Counted from the first letter of the stretch, positions 24,849 to 33,294 are shown. The stretch is DNA of 64,000 bases from Mucilaginibacter aquatilis (GCF_009755275.1 NZ_WQLA01000006.1:124001-188000); one strand, 5' to 3'. Made by a program: numbers and translations. The notes: generated from the letters alone by a model not told the origin.

Positions 24849-25694
24849 TTAGTATCTTGCTTTGTTCTTGTGTGAAGCAGCAAATGTTTGTACAATGCTG
24901 AAACCAGTCTCGTCAATAGCGTAAGTTAATTTATCAATTTTAGACGTAAATACGTTATAAGAGATAATTGATAACGCTGAAGTTAAGATACCCAATGCAG
25001 TGTTAATTAACGCCTCAGAAATGTGAGATGATAATTCAGCCTGATTAGGAGCACCTGAAGTTGCCAGTGCACGGAATGCACCAATCATACCTACCACTGT
25101 ACCTAATAGACCAATAAGTGTACCTACTGATACTAAGGTTGCAATGATAGTTAAGTTTTGCTCTAACATAGGCATCTCTAAAGCAGTAGCTTCTTCAATG
25201 TCTTTTTGAATAGCTAAAGTTTTTTGATCTACGTCAAGGTTTTCTTCAGCTTCCATTTCGCGGTATTTTTTCAAACCTGATTTGATAACGTTTGCTACCG
25301 AACCTTTTTGTTTGTCACACTCAGCGCTGGCAGCGTCAATGTTACCTTGATTTAAGAAAGCATTGATTTTTCTAACGAAAGCATCAACGTTACCGGTACC
25401 GGCAGCTTTGTTGATAACTACGAAACGCTCAATTGAGAATACCGCCATCATCAGGAAGCAGGTCATTAACACAGGAACGATTGGACCACCTTTGTGGATA
25501 GTACCAAAGTAATCGGTTGGCTCTCCGTGTTCAACATCACCACCTTTGTAATGGCTTGGATCACCCAAAACGAATATAAACAGTAACACTGCTATAACGA
25601 AACAAATAGGAATAACTAAAGATGCAAAAGTACTTGAGGTACCTGAGCTTTCTTTTTTAACAGGAGTAGTTGGTTTTGATGGTGCGGTTGCCAT
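24849..25694 (-). CDS. exbB: MotA/TolQ/ExbB proton channel family protein
   Basis: 281-residue inner-membrane motor subunit that uses proton flow to energise TonB. Membrane helices are at about residues 27-43 and 73-90, with a second pair at 180-250. The MotA_ExbB domain includes EMPMLEQNLTIIATLVSVGTLIGLLGTVVGMIGAFRAL and the SEALINTALGILTSALSIISYNVF helix. A T/P/S/K-rich N-terminal tail precedes. It is the first gene of the seven-gene operon, with about 470 bp of AT-rich DNA upstream. Confidence 0.95.
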   Translation of the reverse strand: MATAPSKPTTPVKKESSGTSSTFASLVIPICFVIAVLLFIFVLGDPSHYKGGDVEHGEPTDYFGTIHKGGPIVPVLMTCFLMMAVFSIERFVVINKAAGTGNVDAFVRKINAFLNQGNIDAASAECDKQKGSVANVIKSGLKKYREMEAEENLDVDQKTLAIQKDIEEATALEMPMLEQNLTIIATLVSVGTLIGLLGTVVGMIGAFRALATSGAPNQAELSSHISEALINTALGILTSALSIISYNVFTSKIDKLTYAIDETGFSIVQTFAASHKNKARY

Positions 25695-26167
25695 TACTTA
25701 AAAATTTAGTTTTAGTTTTTGTTTATAATATTTAGTTAATTAAATATACGCTGTTGTGCGAATAACAAATTTATAATTTAAATCAGATAAAACTATTCAA
25801 TTTGAAATTCTTCATAATTATTTAACGTTTGTTTTTACAAGCTTATAATACGTTTGAAGTTTATTTATAACGTAATTAGGGCCACATATTATGTTTCAAC
25901 AAACAATTTTTTGCAATGAAAGCCATTTTTTTTAAAACTATCAAGGCTATGGTATCAAAAAAGTGTAACTAAACTGATATAGATGCAGTTTAAAGCATTT
26001 TTTTAAAACTTAAGCCGCACAATATACGGTTTGTGCTTGCCTACCCTAACCAAAAACGTAAAAAACTGTATCTTTTTGAAAATTTTTTATAAAAAACAAC
26101 AGCTAAGCTTCTTAATTTTCAAAAAAATGTCTCGAATATTGAAATTTAAACAAACACTATGTTAAAT
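25695..26167. other. AT-rich gene-free region upstream of exbB
   Basis: 473 bp without a credible ORF or RNA gene. It is strongly AT-rich. Two near-identical tracts of the form CATTTTTTT(T)AAAACT lie at about 25924 and 25996. The only promoter-like element is the exbB -7 box at 25766-25773. No terminator hairpin for the SUI1-type gene was found. Confidence 0.6.
25766..25773 (-). promoter_or_regulatory. Candidate -7 element for the exbB operon
   Basis: TAAATTTG on the minus strand matches TANNTTTG. Transcription would start about 67 nt before the exbB ATG. The best -33 candidate (ATTG at 25801-25798) is 24 bp away, longer than usual. Confidence 0.35.
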
Positions 26168-26512
26168 TCAACCTCCCGCCTTTTTAGCCTTATAACCATC
26201 ATTGGTAAGTTGTAACAGAATTTTATCTCTGAAATCGCCCTGTATTAAAATTTCATAATCTTTAACCGAACCTCCAACACCACATTTAGTTTTAAGTTTT
26301 TTTCCTAAAGCTTCCAAATCTGCCTCGACACCTGCAAAACCGGCAACTCGTGTAACCACTTTTCCACCTCCTTTACGGTCGAGGTATATTTTAAGGTTTT
26401 GTTGATTGGGAGCGGGCGTACTTACGTTGCCATTGTCATCATTATTGTACTCAAACTCGGGGTTGGTTGAGTACATAATGCCATCATTTTGGCGCTGTTT
26501 TTTTTTAGACAT
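26168..26512 (-). CDS. SUI1/eIF1-family translation initiation factor-like protein
   Basis: 114 residues. The N-terminal 40 are charged and disordered-looking (KKKQRQ, then NNDDNGN). The rest matches the SUI1 (eIF1/YciH) fold, with KIYLDRKGGGKVVTRVAGF, the KKLKTKCGVGGSVKD basic loop and EILIQGDFRDKILLQL. In eukaryotes and archaea eIF1 proofreads start-codon choice; the bacterial YciH-type role is less clear. It follows the lipid kinase gene after 11 bp on the same strand. Confidence 0.93.
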   Translation of the reverse strand: MSKKKQRQNDGIMYSTNPEFEYNNDDNGNVSTPAPNQQNLKIYLDRKGGGKVVTRVAGFAGVEADLEALGKKLKTKCGVGGSVKDYEILIQGDFRDKILLQLTNDGYKAKKAGG

Positions 26513-26523
26513 AACCTGATATT

Positions 26524-27414
26524 TTAAACGCGGTGGTAAGCGGTACCTACAATAACGTTTAGTGAACGCGGAACAATATGCACTTCGGCTGTTACGCCTG
26601 CTGTTTGCGGCTCGCCGTCAACGTGTACGGCACCAGGGTTTCCGCGTTTTATACTAATGTTTTTACCACGTATAATTTCAACGTATTTCGATTTATCGGC
26701 TGTTTTGGTAAACATACGCATTCCCATTTCCGGAAACCGGTATAAAGGGAATGGCTTAATAACGCAAACGTCCAGCAAACCATCCTGCACCGAAGCCCGG
26801 GGCGATACGTGTGCATTATTGCCATATTGCGACGAGTTAGCAAAACTCAGCATGAATGCTTCACGGTTGTAATCAGCGCCATCTATTTGCAGATGATAGT
26901 TTTCTGACCGGTAGTTAAGTATTTCTTTTACGGCCGATTTGAAGTAAGTAATGAAACCTCTTGCCTTTTGTTGTGCAAATACCTGGCTTATGTGCGCATC
27001 AAAGCCCATACCAGCCATATTAAAAAACCATTGTCCGTTTAGCTGGCCGGCATCTATACTCTCAACCTTGTTATTATTAATATTGCGGATAGCCTGACCG
27101 GTATCCATAGGTATACTTAAAAACCGGGAAAGACCATTACCCGAACCGAAAGGCAACACACCTAAAGCTGCGTTTGTACCAACTACGGCTGATGCTACTT
27201 CGTTAACCGTACCATCTCCTCCTACTGCTATAATTGATTGGTAGGTACTTACAGCATCTTTAGCCAGCCAATGTGCATGGCCTGCTTCTTCGGTAAAAAC
27301 AATGGTATAGTCAATAGCCGAACCGTCGATATGTTGTTGTATAAGCCCCGGAACATGGTTCTTGGCTTTGCCCCCGGCAATAGGATTTATAACAAATAAG
27401 ACTTTCCTTTTCAA
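26524..27414 (-). CDS. Diacylglycerol kinase family lipid kinase (YegS-like)
   Basis: 296 residues with the DAGK catalytic fold. The start KVLFVINPIAGGKAKNHV, the nucleotide-binding VGGDGTVNEVASAVV (about residues 63-77) and LPFGSGNGLSRFL (about 92-104) are the three diagnostic blocks. A two-layer beta domain follows, ending in VHVDGEPQ. Family members phosphorylate diacylglycerol, phosphatidylglycerol or sphingoid bases; the lipid cannot be chosen from the sequence. Sphingobacteriaceae make sphingolipids, so a sphingoid base is conceivable. It diverges from metK. Confidence 0.92.
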   Translation of the reverse strand: MKRKVLFVINPIAGGKAKNHVPGLIQQHIDGSAIDYTIVFTEEAGHAHWLAKDAVSTYQSIIAVGGDGTVNEVASAVVGTNAALGVLPFGSGNGLSRFLSIPMDTGQAIRNINNNKVESIDAGQLNGQWFFNMAGMGFDAHISQVFAQQKARGFITYFKSAVKEILNYRSENYHLQIDGADYNREAFMLSFANSSQYGNNAHVSPRASVQDGLLDVCVIKPFPLYRFPEMGMRMFTKTADKSKYVEIIRGKNISIKRGNPGAVHVDGEPQTAGVTAEVHIVPRSLNVIVGTAYHRV

Positions 27415-27434
27415 CGAGCTATCTTTTTCGCAGC

Positions 27435-27465
27435 CAAAAGTAAGCCTATTTTCGGCTTTTGTAAA
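27435..27465 (-). promoter_or_regulatory. Candidate promoter of the lipid kinase/SUI1 operon
   Basis: On the minus strand TTTA (27465-27462), a 19-bp spacer and TACTTTTG (27442-27435) agree with TTTG-N19-TANNTTTG except for one base. It is divergent from, and overlaps, the metK promoter region. Confidence 0.45.
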
Positions 27466-27480
27466 ATTGTTTTACTTTTG
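27450..27480 (+). promoter_or_regulatory. Candidate promoter of metK
   Basis: TTTC (27450-27453), a 19-bp spacer and a perfect -7 box TACTTTTG (27473-27480). Transcription would start near 27485-27487, immediately before the first riboswitch stem, so the promoter and riboswitch support each other. Confidence 0.6.
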
Positions 27481-27487
27481 CTACCCG

Positions 27488-27560
27488 AAAGTGGACTGAT
27501 TTGATTATACTACCTGATGGTAGTAAGGATTGCAACCACGTAAAAAAGTGCTAAACCCAT
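27488..27560 (+). promoter_or_regulatory. SAM-II (SAM-alpha) type riboswitch in the metK leader
   Basis: The region has the SAM-II layout. P1 is GTGG (27491-27494) with CCAC (27536-27539). The conserved TGATTTGA (27497-27504) follows. An extra hairpin ACTACC/GGTAGT lies in the first loop, then ATTGCAA (27529-27535). After P1 come an A-rich linker and GCTAAA (27550-27555). The pseudoknot pairs GG (27527-27528) and GCA with CC (27556-27557) and TGC, replacing the CC/GG pairs I recall from the metX example of Agrobacterium, i.e. covariation. SAM binding would stabilise the pseudoknot and lower metK expression. Confidence 0.8.
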
Positions 27561-27636
27561 TCTTTTCCCTTTTTTACCAATCCGGTTCAATACGCTTACT
27601 TTCGGTTAACTTACGTTTATTATTGACTGATTTTTT

Positions 27637-28887
27637 ATGCCTTATTTATTCACTTCAGAGTCCGTTTCAGAAGGACACCCGGATAAAGTAGCCGACCAGA
27701 TATCGGACGCACTGATTGATAATTTTTTAGCATTTGACGCTGAATCGAAAGTTGCCTGTGAAACCCTGGTTACCACCGGACAGGTAATTTTAGCGGGTGA
27801 GGTAAAATCAACTGCATACCTCGACGTGCAAAAAATTGCGCGTGATGTAATTAACCGTATTGGCTACACTAAAGGCGAGTACATGTTTGATGGCAACTCA
27901 TGCGGTGTACTTTCGGCTATTCATGAGCAATCTCCTGATATTAACCAGGGTGTTGACAAGCAAGACCGCGAGCAGCAAGGTGCCGGAGACCAGGGTATGA
28001 TGTTCGGTTACGCAACCGTTGAAACAGAAAACTACATGCCTTTAGCATTAGATATAGCGCACGCTCTATTAATTGAACTTGCAGCTGTACGCAGGGAAGG
28101 TACCGACATAAAATACTTACGCCCTGATGCAAAATCACAGGTAACACTGGAGTATGATGACAACAACCAACCTCAACGTATTGATGCTATTGTAATATCA
28201 ACCCAGCACGATGATTTTGCTGATGATGATGCCATGCTGGCAAAAATTCGTGAGGACATAATAAACATCCTTATACCTCGTGTAAAAGCGCGTTATCCTA
28301 AATACGCTCACTTCTTTAACGATAATATCAATTATCATATTAACCCAACCGGTAAATTTGTTATTGGCGGCCCACATGGTGATACCGGCTTAACAGGACG
28401 TAAAATTATTGTTGATACTTACGGTGGCAAAGGTGCACACGGTGGTGGTGCATTTTCAGGTAAAGACCCTTCGAAAGTTGACCGTTCAGCTGCTTACGCC
28501 ACCCGTCACATTGCTAAAAACCTGGTAGCTGCCGACATTTGCAACGAGGTGTTGGTTCAGGTATCATATGCTATTGGCGTAGCCGAGCCTATGGGTATTT
28601 ACGTAAATACTTATGGCACAGCAAAAATTGGCCTTTCTGACGGTGAAATTGCTAAAAAGGTTGAAGCTATTTTTGATATGCGTCCATACGCAATTGAAAC
28701 CCGCTTTAAACTTCGTAACCCAATTTATAGCGAAACTGCGGCTTACGGTCATTTTGGCAAACCAAGTGAAACCGTTACTAAAACCTTTGTAAGCCCTGAG
28801 GGTCGCCAGGTAACAAAAGAGGTTGAGCTGTTTACCTGGGAAAAGCTTGATTATGTAGATAAAGTAAAACAAGCATTCAGCTTATAA
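27637..28887 (+). CDS. metK: S-adenosylmethionine synthetase
   Basis: Makes SAM from methionine and ATP in the cytoplasm. The 416 residues are close to the usual 380-420. Family motifs are [20 protein letters not shown] at the N-terminus, [12 protein letters not shown] (about residues 117-128) and [20 protein letters not shown] (about 267-286), the phosphate-binding P-loop-like signature. A SAM-II type riboswitch about 77 nt upstream gives feedback control. A strong terminator follows 20 bp after the stop. Confidence 0.98.
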   Translation: MPYLFTSESVSEGHPDKVADQISDALIDNFLAFDAESKVACETLVTTGQVILAGEVKSTAYLDVQKIARDVINRIGYTKGEYMFDGNSCGVLSAIHEQSPDINQGVDKQDREQQGAGDQGMMFGYATVETENYMPLALDIAHALLIELAAVRREGTDIKYLRPDAKSQVTLEYDDNNQPQRIDAIVISTQHDDFADDDAMLAKIREDIINILIPRVKARYPKYAHFFNDNINYHINPTGKFVIGGPHGDTGLTGRKIIVDTYGGKGAHGGGAFSGKDPSKVDRSAAYATRHIAKNLVAADICNEVLVQVSYAIGVAEPMGIYVNTYGTAKIGLSDGEIAKKVEAIFDMRPYAIETRFKLRNPIYSETAAYGHFGKPSETVTKTFVSPEGRQVTKEVELFTWEKLDYVDKVKQAFSL

Positions 28888-28907
28888 AACTTTACTACAA
28901 CTATACT

Positions 28908-28943
28908 TTAAGCGGCCCGTTAATTACCGGGCCGCTTTTTTTT
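28908..28943 (+). terminator. Intrinsic terminator of metK
   Basis: A 10-bp GC-rich stem (arm AAGCGGCCCG, 28910-28919 with 28928-28937) with an 8-nt loop, followed by T-rich DNA. Confidence 0.88.
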
Positions 28944-28968
28944 GCCTGTGTTTTTATATCTTAGGGCA

Positions 28969-29904
28969 ATGCCTTATTCAAATGCTCCCTCACGCCTGCT
29001 TATTGTATTGTCGTTTGCGGCAGTATACATTATTTGGGGGTCAACTTATTTAGCGGTAAGATTCGCACTAACAGGCTTTCCACCTTTTATTTTAGTGGCC
29101 ATGCGCTATTTGGTAGCCGGCTTGCTCATGCTTGCGTTTTGCATTTTAAAACGCGAGCGGTTCCCAAACTTACCAGTATTTGGCCTGCAGGCATTAAGCG
29201 GTATACTTATGCTGGTTGGCGGCACCGGCATGGTAGCTTGGGCCGAACAGTACATAACATCGGGGCAAGTTGCCGTTTTAATAGCAGCGCAGCCTTTATG
29301 GTTTTTACTTTTGGATAAAGCCAACTGGCGTAAGTACTTCTCTGATAAATTTATCATCTCAGGTCTTTTAATAGGCTTTATAGGCATTGTACTCTTCATT
29401 AACATGGGCGAGCACGAAGCCAAACAATCATCCATGAAGCTGATTGCTATGATTGGCGTGCAAATTGGCGCTATGCTTTGGGTTGTTGGCTCGCTGGTAA
29501 CAAAAAAACACAAAGGCAGCAGTTCGGTAATTATGAACAGTAGTATACAACTTGTTGCTGCAAGTTTATTCAGCGCATTAATTGCCTTTTGTGCAGGTGA
29601 ATTTTATGCTTTTAAAATTGACACTATACCGTTGAATGCATGGCTTGGTATGGCCTTTTTAATAACCTTCGGCTCGCTCATAGCTTATGTTGCCTACATT
29701 TGGTTACTAGGGCATGTTGCACCGGCACTCATTAGCACCTACACCTATGTTAACCCCGTAGTTGCAGTTATATTAGGCTGGCTTATGGCCGACGAAAAAT
29801 TATATAGCGGACAACTTTTAGGCCTTGCAGTAATTTTAATTGGCATCTTATTGGTAAACGTAACCGGTTATAAACAGGCGCTTTCAAAAAAGCAGGCGGT
29901 ATAG
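28969..29904 (+). CDS. EamA/DMT-superfamily membrane exporter
   Basis: The ATG at 28969 gives 311 residues; the nine residues before it in the frame come from a TTG within the metK terminator tail and are unlikely. Ten membrane helices form two EamA repeats (about residues 10-135 and 150-285). VYIIWGSTYLAVRFALTGFPPF is the typical first-helix motif, and AYVAYIWLLGHVAPALISTYTYVNPVVAVILGW is the second-repeat signature. Family members export amino acids or other metabolites; the substrate is not readable. The NUDIX gene follows after 22 bp. Confidence 0.93.
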   Translation: MPYSNAPSRLLIVLSFAAVYIIWGSTYLAVRFALTGFPPFILVAMRYLVAGLLMLAFCILKRERFPNLPVFGLQALSGILMLVGGTGMVAWAEQYITSGQVAVLIAAQPLWFLLLDKANWRKYFSDKFIISGLLIGFIGIVLFINMGEHEAKQSSMKLIAMIGVQIGAMLWVVGSLVTKKHKGSSSVIMNSSIQLVAASLFSALIAFCAGEFYAFKIDTIPLNAWLGMAFLITFGSLIAYVAYIWLLGHVAPALISTYTYVNPVVAVILGWLMADEKLYSGQLLGLAVILIGILLVNVTGYKQALSKKQAV

Positions 29905-29926
29905 TATATTACATTTATATTAGTAC

Positions 29927-30487
29927 ATGCAAAACCACGAAGAAAATCCCTGGAAAATAACCTCTGAAAAGGAAATTTACGACAACCCGTGGATTAAGCT
30001 TACCCATTACAATGTAGTTACGCCAACCGGCACTAATGGCATTTACGGCAAAGTGCATTTCAAGAACCGTGCTATCGGTGTTTTACCGTTAGATGAAGAG
30101 ATGAACACCTACCTTGTTGGTCAGTATCGTTTTACCATAAATCAATACAGCTGGGAAATGCCCGAAGGCGGCGGTCCGCTTGATGAAGAACCGCTGGATG
30201 CGGCCAGACGCGAACTATTGGAAGAGACAGGCTTAAAGGCCAACCAATGGACCGAACTGGTGCGCATGCATCTTTCAAACTCTGTAAGTGATGAATATAG
30301 CATTTGTTACCTAGCGCAGAATCTTGAACAATTTGAAGCTGAGCCCGAAGAAACAGAACAGCTTATTGTTAAAAAAGTACCCTTTGCAGAGGTTTATAAA
30401 ATGGTTTGTGATGGCACAATTACCGACTCCATGACAGTGGCAGCTGTACTCAGGGCACAGCTTTTGATTTTGGAAGGCAAACTGTGA
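29927..30487 (+). CDS. NUDIX hydrolase, ADP-ribose pyrophosphatase-like
   Basis: 186 residues with a complete Nudix box G-x5-E-x7-REUxEExGU at residues 81-103 (G81, E87, R95, E96, E99, E100), which binds the catalytic metals. The preceding QYRFTINQYSWEMPEGG is like ADP-ribose/NDP-sugar pyrophosphatases. It would hydrolyse a nucleoside diphosphate linked to another moiety in the cytoplasm. It lies 22 bp after the exporter gene, so the two may be co-transcribed. Confidence 0.92.
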   Translation: MQNHEENPWKITSEKEIYDNPWIKLTHYNVVTPTGTNGIYGKVHFKNRAIGVLPLDEEMNTYLVGQYRFTINQYSWEMPEGGGPLDEEPLDAARRELLEETGLKANQWTELVRMHLSNSVSDEYSICYLAQNLEQFEAEPEETEQLIVKKVPFAEVYKMVCDGTITDSMTVAAVLRAQLLILEGKL

Positions 30488-30540
30488 TCTTAACTATTTC
30501 AGTAAGCCGATGATAAGGTAATAGTCAGCCTGTCAAAATC

Positions 30541-30568
30541 TTGACTCCTGATTCTTGGCTCTTGCCTC
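30541..30568. repeat. Four degenerate 7-bp tandem units upstream of plsC
   Basis: Four in-phase units of pattern YTGNNTC (TTGACTC at 30541-30547, then three variants) occupy the gap before the acyltransferase. The -33 region of its promoter lies within the array. Confidence 0.65.
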
Positions 30569-30584
30569 TTAATTATTACCTTTG
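30554..30584 (+). promoter_or_regulatory. Candidate promoter of the acyltransferase gene
   Basis: CTTG (30554-30557), a 19-bp spacer and a perfect -7 box TACCTTTG (30577-30584). Transcription would begin around 30590, about 5 nt before the ATG at 30595. Confidence 0.5.
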
Positions 30585-30594
30585 AGGTTCTGTT

Positions 30595-31332
30595 ATGCGA
30601 AAACTTTTAGGCTATATTTTTTCGGCACTGCATTACGTAGCTTTCGGGTTTATATTACTTGTATTTCAACCCATACAATGGATGTGCTACAACTGGGGTG
30701 GCTACGGTCCGCACAAGCGCTCTGTTGATATTTTAAACGGATTTTTAACCTCAACCTACTATTTGCTTTTTAATCGGGTAAGGTTTAAAAACAAGCAAAA
30801 TTTACCTATTGGCCGCCCTATTATTTTTATAGCCAACCATCAAAGTATGTATGATATACCGCCGCTTATTTATCACTTGCGTGCTTATCATGCGAAATTT
30901 ATTTCAAAAATTGAGCTCACGAAAGGTATCCTTTCTATATCGTACAACCTAAAGGTGGGCGGAGGTGCCAATATTGACCGTAACGACAGGCGGCAATCAA
31001 TCACCGAGTTAAGTAACTTAGGCTTGCGCATGAAAGAACGCAATTGGTCGACCGTGATTTTTCCGGAAGGCACCCGATCAAAAAACGGGCATGTAAAACC
31101 TTTCCAATCGGCCGGCATTGCAACCATATTGAAAAAATGCCCTAATGCGCTCTTGGTTCCTATTGCTATTAACAATGCCTGGAAAATGGTTCAGTGGGGG
31201 ATTTATCCTTTAAGTACGTTTGAACATTTAACGTTTGAAGTGCTTGCACCTATTGAACCCAATGGGCGCCCGGCTGATGAACTGGTTAACGAAGTTGAGG
31301 AAGCGATTAAACTCAGAGTACAGAATACGTAG
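30595..31332 (+). CDS. plsC: Lysophospholipid acyltransferase (PlsC-like)
   Basis: 245 residues. An N-terminal hydrophobic anchor (residues 5-32) is followed by the acyltransferase fold. The catalytic HX4D motif is NHQSMYD (His82, Asp87). FPEGTRSKNG (residues 156-165) is the glycerol-3-phosphate-binding motif. These are the marks of 1-acyl-glycerol-3-phosphate acyltransferases that make phosphatidic acid at the inner membrane, though the exact acceptor could differ. It is flanked on both sides by arrays of degenerate 7-bp repeats. Confidence 0.9.
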   Translation: MRKLLGYIFSALHYVAFGFILLVFQPIQWMCYNWGGYGPHKRSVDILNGFLTSTYYLLFNRVRFKNKQNLPIGRPIIFIANHQSMYDIPPLIYHLRAYHAKFISKIELTKGILSISYNLKVGGGANIDRNDRRQSITELSNLGLRMKERNWSTVIFPEGTRSKNGHVKPFQSAGIATILKKCPNALLVPIAINNAWKMVQWGIYPLSTFEHLTFEVLAPIEPNGRPADELVNEVEEAIKLRVQNT

Positions 31333-31414
31333 TCAAGAATACGAACTTCATTATAGCACATGTACGCAAAGGAAAATTTTCTTTTACAAAAGAAGGTTCG
31401 GACTTACGCGCATC

Positions 31415-31442
31415 TTGACTCCTAGCACTATACTCTTGACCC
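31415..31442. repeat. Four degenerate 7-bp tandem units downstream of plsC
   Basis: Four in-phase units beginning TTGACTC (31415-31421) and ending TTGACCC (31436-31442), in the same orientation as the array at 30541. The gap 31333-31448 holds nothing else recognisable. Confidence 0.5.
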
Positions 31443-31448
31443 TTTTTT

Positions 31449-32183
31449 TTAAATATTCTTCTCTTCTACCATTTTAAAGAAATCATCGCGGTAGGTATCA
31501 CCTATGGGTATTATTTTGTCGCCAATAAAAATGCGGCTTCTCTCAATGCTGTCAATTTTATTAAGGGCTACGATGTACGACCGGTGCACTCGAATGAAAT
31601 GGCGTTCGGGCAATGCATCCTCTACCTTTTTCATATTTTGAAGCGTAATAATGCGCTCTGTGGGTGTAAAAATTGAAATGTAGTCCTTTAAGCCTTCGAT
31701 AAAAAGGATACTATTGAGATAGACCTTTTGAATTTTATGCTCGGTTTTTACGAAAATGAAGTCGTTTGATATATCCGACTGAGCTTGCTGCTGAACTTCT
31801 TCCTTTTCAGCAGGCTTGGCGCTGCTTGGAAACAGTGTTGCCTGTACCTTTTGAGCAGCCCTGAAAAACCTGTCGAACGCTATAGGCTTAAGTAAATAAT
31901 CCACCGCATCAAGCTCGTAACCTTGTAAAGCATACTCTGGGTAGGCTGTTGTTAAAATAATTTTAGCTTTACCGTTGGCAATGCGCATAAACTGAATGCC
32001 GGTAAGCTCGGGCATTTGCACATCTAAAAAAACAAGATCGATGCTGCCATCCTGCACTAAAGTAAGTGCTTCAATGGCACTGGTGGTAGCTTTAACTAAT
32101 TGCAAAAACGGGATTTTTGCAATGTAATCTTCCACCACATTTAAAGCCAATGGCTCGTCATCAACTACCAAACATCGTATCAT
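31449..32183 (-). CDS. LytTR-family response regulator
   Basis: 244 residues. The receiver domain (1-120) has Asp8, Asp9, the phosphoacceptor Asp54 in LVFLDVQMP and Lys in LLKPIAF. A variable linker is followed by a LytTR DNA-binding domain (about 140-244), with DFIFVKTEHKIQKVYLNSILFIEGLKDYISIF and HRSYIVALNKI. It would bind direct repeats at promoters. It lies 2 bp after the histidine kinase gene, so the two form one operon. Candidate target sites lie upstream at 33264-33321. Confidence 0.95.
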   Translation of the reverse strand: MIRCLVVDDEPLALNVVEDYIAKIPFLQLVKATTSAIEALTLVQDGSIDLVFLDVQMPELTGIQFMRIANGKAKIILTTAYPEYALQGYELDAVDYLLKPIAFDRFFRAAQKVQATLFPSSAKPAEKEEVQQQAQSDISNDFIFVKTEHKIQKVYLNSILFIEGLKDYISIFTPTERIITLQNMKKVEDALPERHFIRVHRSYIVALNKIDSIERSRIFIGDKIIPIGDTYRDDFFKMVEEKNI

Positions 32184-32185
32184 GG

Positions 32186-33199
32186 TTATAAAACTAATGA
32201 TAATTCACAAGTATAAGTATCGTTAATATCGCTTATATTTAAGTGATACTGGCCCGGGTATAATAGCTTTAACCGGCGCTTTACATTTACCAGGCCAATT
32301 CCTCCGGCTGCATCACGGTTAAGCAAATGCTTTTTGTTATGCATGTAAAAATGAAGACTACCTTCATCAACCGATATTTTTAACAAAATTGGCGAAGCAG
32401 GATCATTAGCTACACCGTGCTTAAAGGCATTTTCAATGAATGATATAAGCAGCAACGGTACAATTTGCTGTTTGCTAATAATGCCATCAATATCAAAGTT
32501 AACGTAACATTTTTCACCAAACCGTATTTTTTGCAGGTCAATGTAATTCTGCAAATACTGTACTTCCTTAGCTAAATCAACCTTGTTATCATTACACTCG
32601 TACAGCATGTACCGCATTATTTCCGAAAGTTTAAGGATGGCATCGGGCGTGTTATCAGCACGCTGATAGGCTAAAGAATAAATACTGTTTAACGAGTTGA
32701 ATAAAAAATGGGGATTAATTTGTGACTTGAGCAAAGCCAGTTCGGCAGTAAGGCGTTGGTTTTCCAAATCACGCTGTATACGTTCATTTAAAAACCAATC
32801 GACCGTAAAATGCAGCAATAAGCTTAAAAGTATAAATATAATGCTGGTAAATAAGGCACTGGTATAGTACGATGCAAAGTTGATGGTTTTTCCGTTGCGC
32901 CCGGTAAGAATATATTCATGAAATATCCACCCTACCCCATATTTAAAAAAACCCACAACAACTACTGCCAGAAGCACATAGAGCACATATTTTCCATAGT
33001 TCTTTTTATCAAGAAACTTAGGGATGAAGGCGAGATAATTGAGATAAAACAACCCGATGTTTATTGCTCCATACCCAACAAAAGTTACCAGCAAATTAAC
33101 CGTTGCTATTTTAGAGTTATTGTGAGCAATAAACATGAAAAATGAGATCATGCTTATCCAAAAAAAGAAATGCCAGAATATTTGCCAGCTTTTTTTCAT
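32186..33199 (-). CDS. LytS-like sensor histidine kinase
   Basis: 337 residues with four N-terminal membrane helices (about 8-25, 33-55, 70-95 and 112-135) and no large periplasmic domain. A short coiled linker leads to a His_kinase domain with QINPHFLFNSLNSIYSLAY (phosphoacceptor His164). An ATPase domain follows, with LISFIENAFKHGV and GGIGLVNVKRRLKLLYPG. Kinases of this type usually sense membrane or peptide signals. It pairs with the adjacent LytTR regulator and diverges from the micropeptide-ABC operon. Confidence 0.95.
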   Translation of the reverse strand: MKKSWQIFWHFFFWISMISFFMFIAHNNSKIATVNLLVTFVGYGAINIGLFYLNYLAFIPKFLDKKNYGKYVLYVLLAVVVVGFFKYGVGWIFHEYILTGRNGKTINFASYYTSALFTSIIFILLSLLLHFTVDWFLNERIQRDLENQRLTAELALLKSQINPHFLFNSLNSIYSLAYQRADNTPDAILKLSEIMRYMLYECNDNKVDLAKEVQYLQNYIDLQKIRFGEKCYVNFDIDGIISKQQIVPLLLISFIENAFKHGVANDPASPILLKISVDEGSLHFYMHNKKHLLNRDAAGGIGLVNVKRRLKLLYPGQYHLNISDINDTYTCELSLVL

Positions 33200-33263
33200 T
33201 GCTCCTAATATAGGTTTTAAGCTGTAAATGCCACATCAAATTATATACACCACCTTATTTTGC

Positions 33264-33294
33264 CGATGAACGGGCATTTAAAATCGATGAACCG
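33264..33294 (-). promoter_or_regulatory. Candidate LytTR operator facing the kinase/regulator operon
   Basis: Two direct copies of CGATGAAC (33264-33271 and 33285-33292) are 21 bp apart start to start, which is two helical turns. On the minus strand they read CCGTTCATC-like, close to the AlgR half-site CCGTTCGTC. Two half-sites at this spacing are the known LytTR arrangement. Confidence 0.5.

Noticed and set aside
25924..26010. Two near-identical tracts in the gap before exbB as a regulatory repeat
   Set aside because: Each is mostly a run of T and A, so homopolymer-rich composition explains the similarity.
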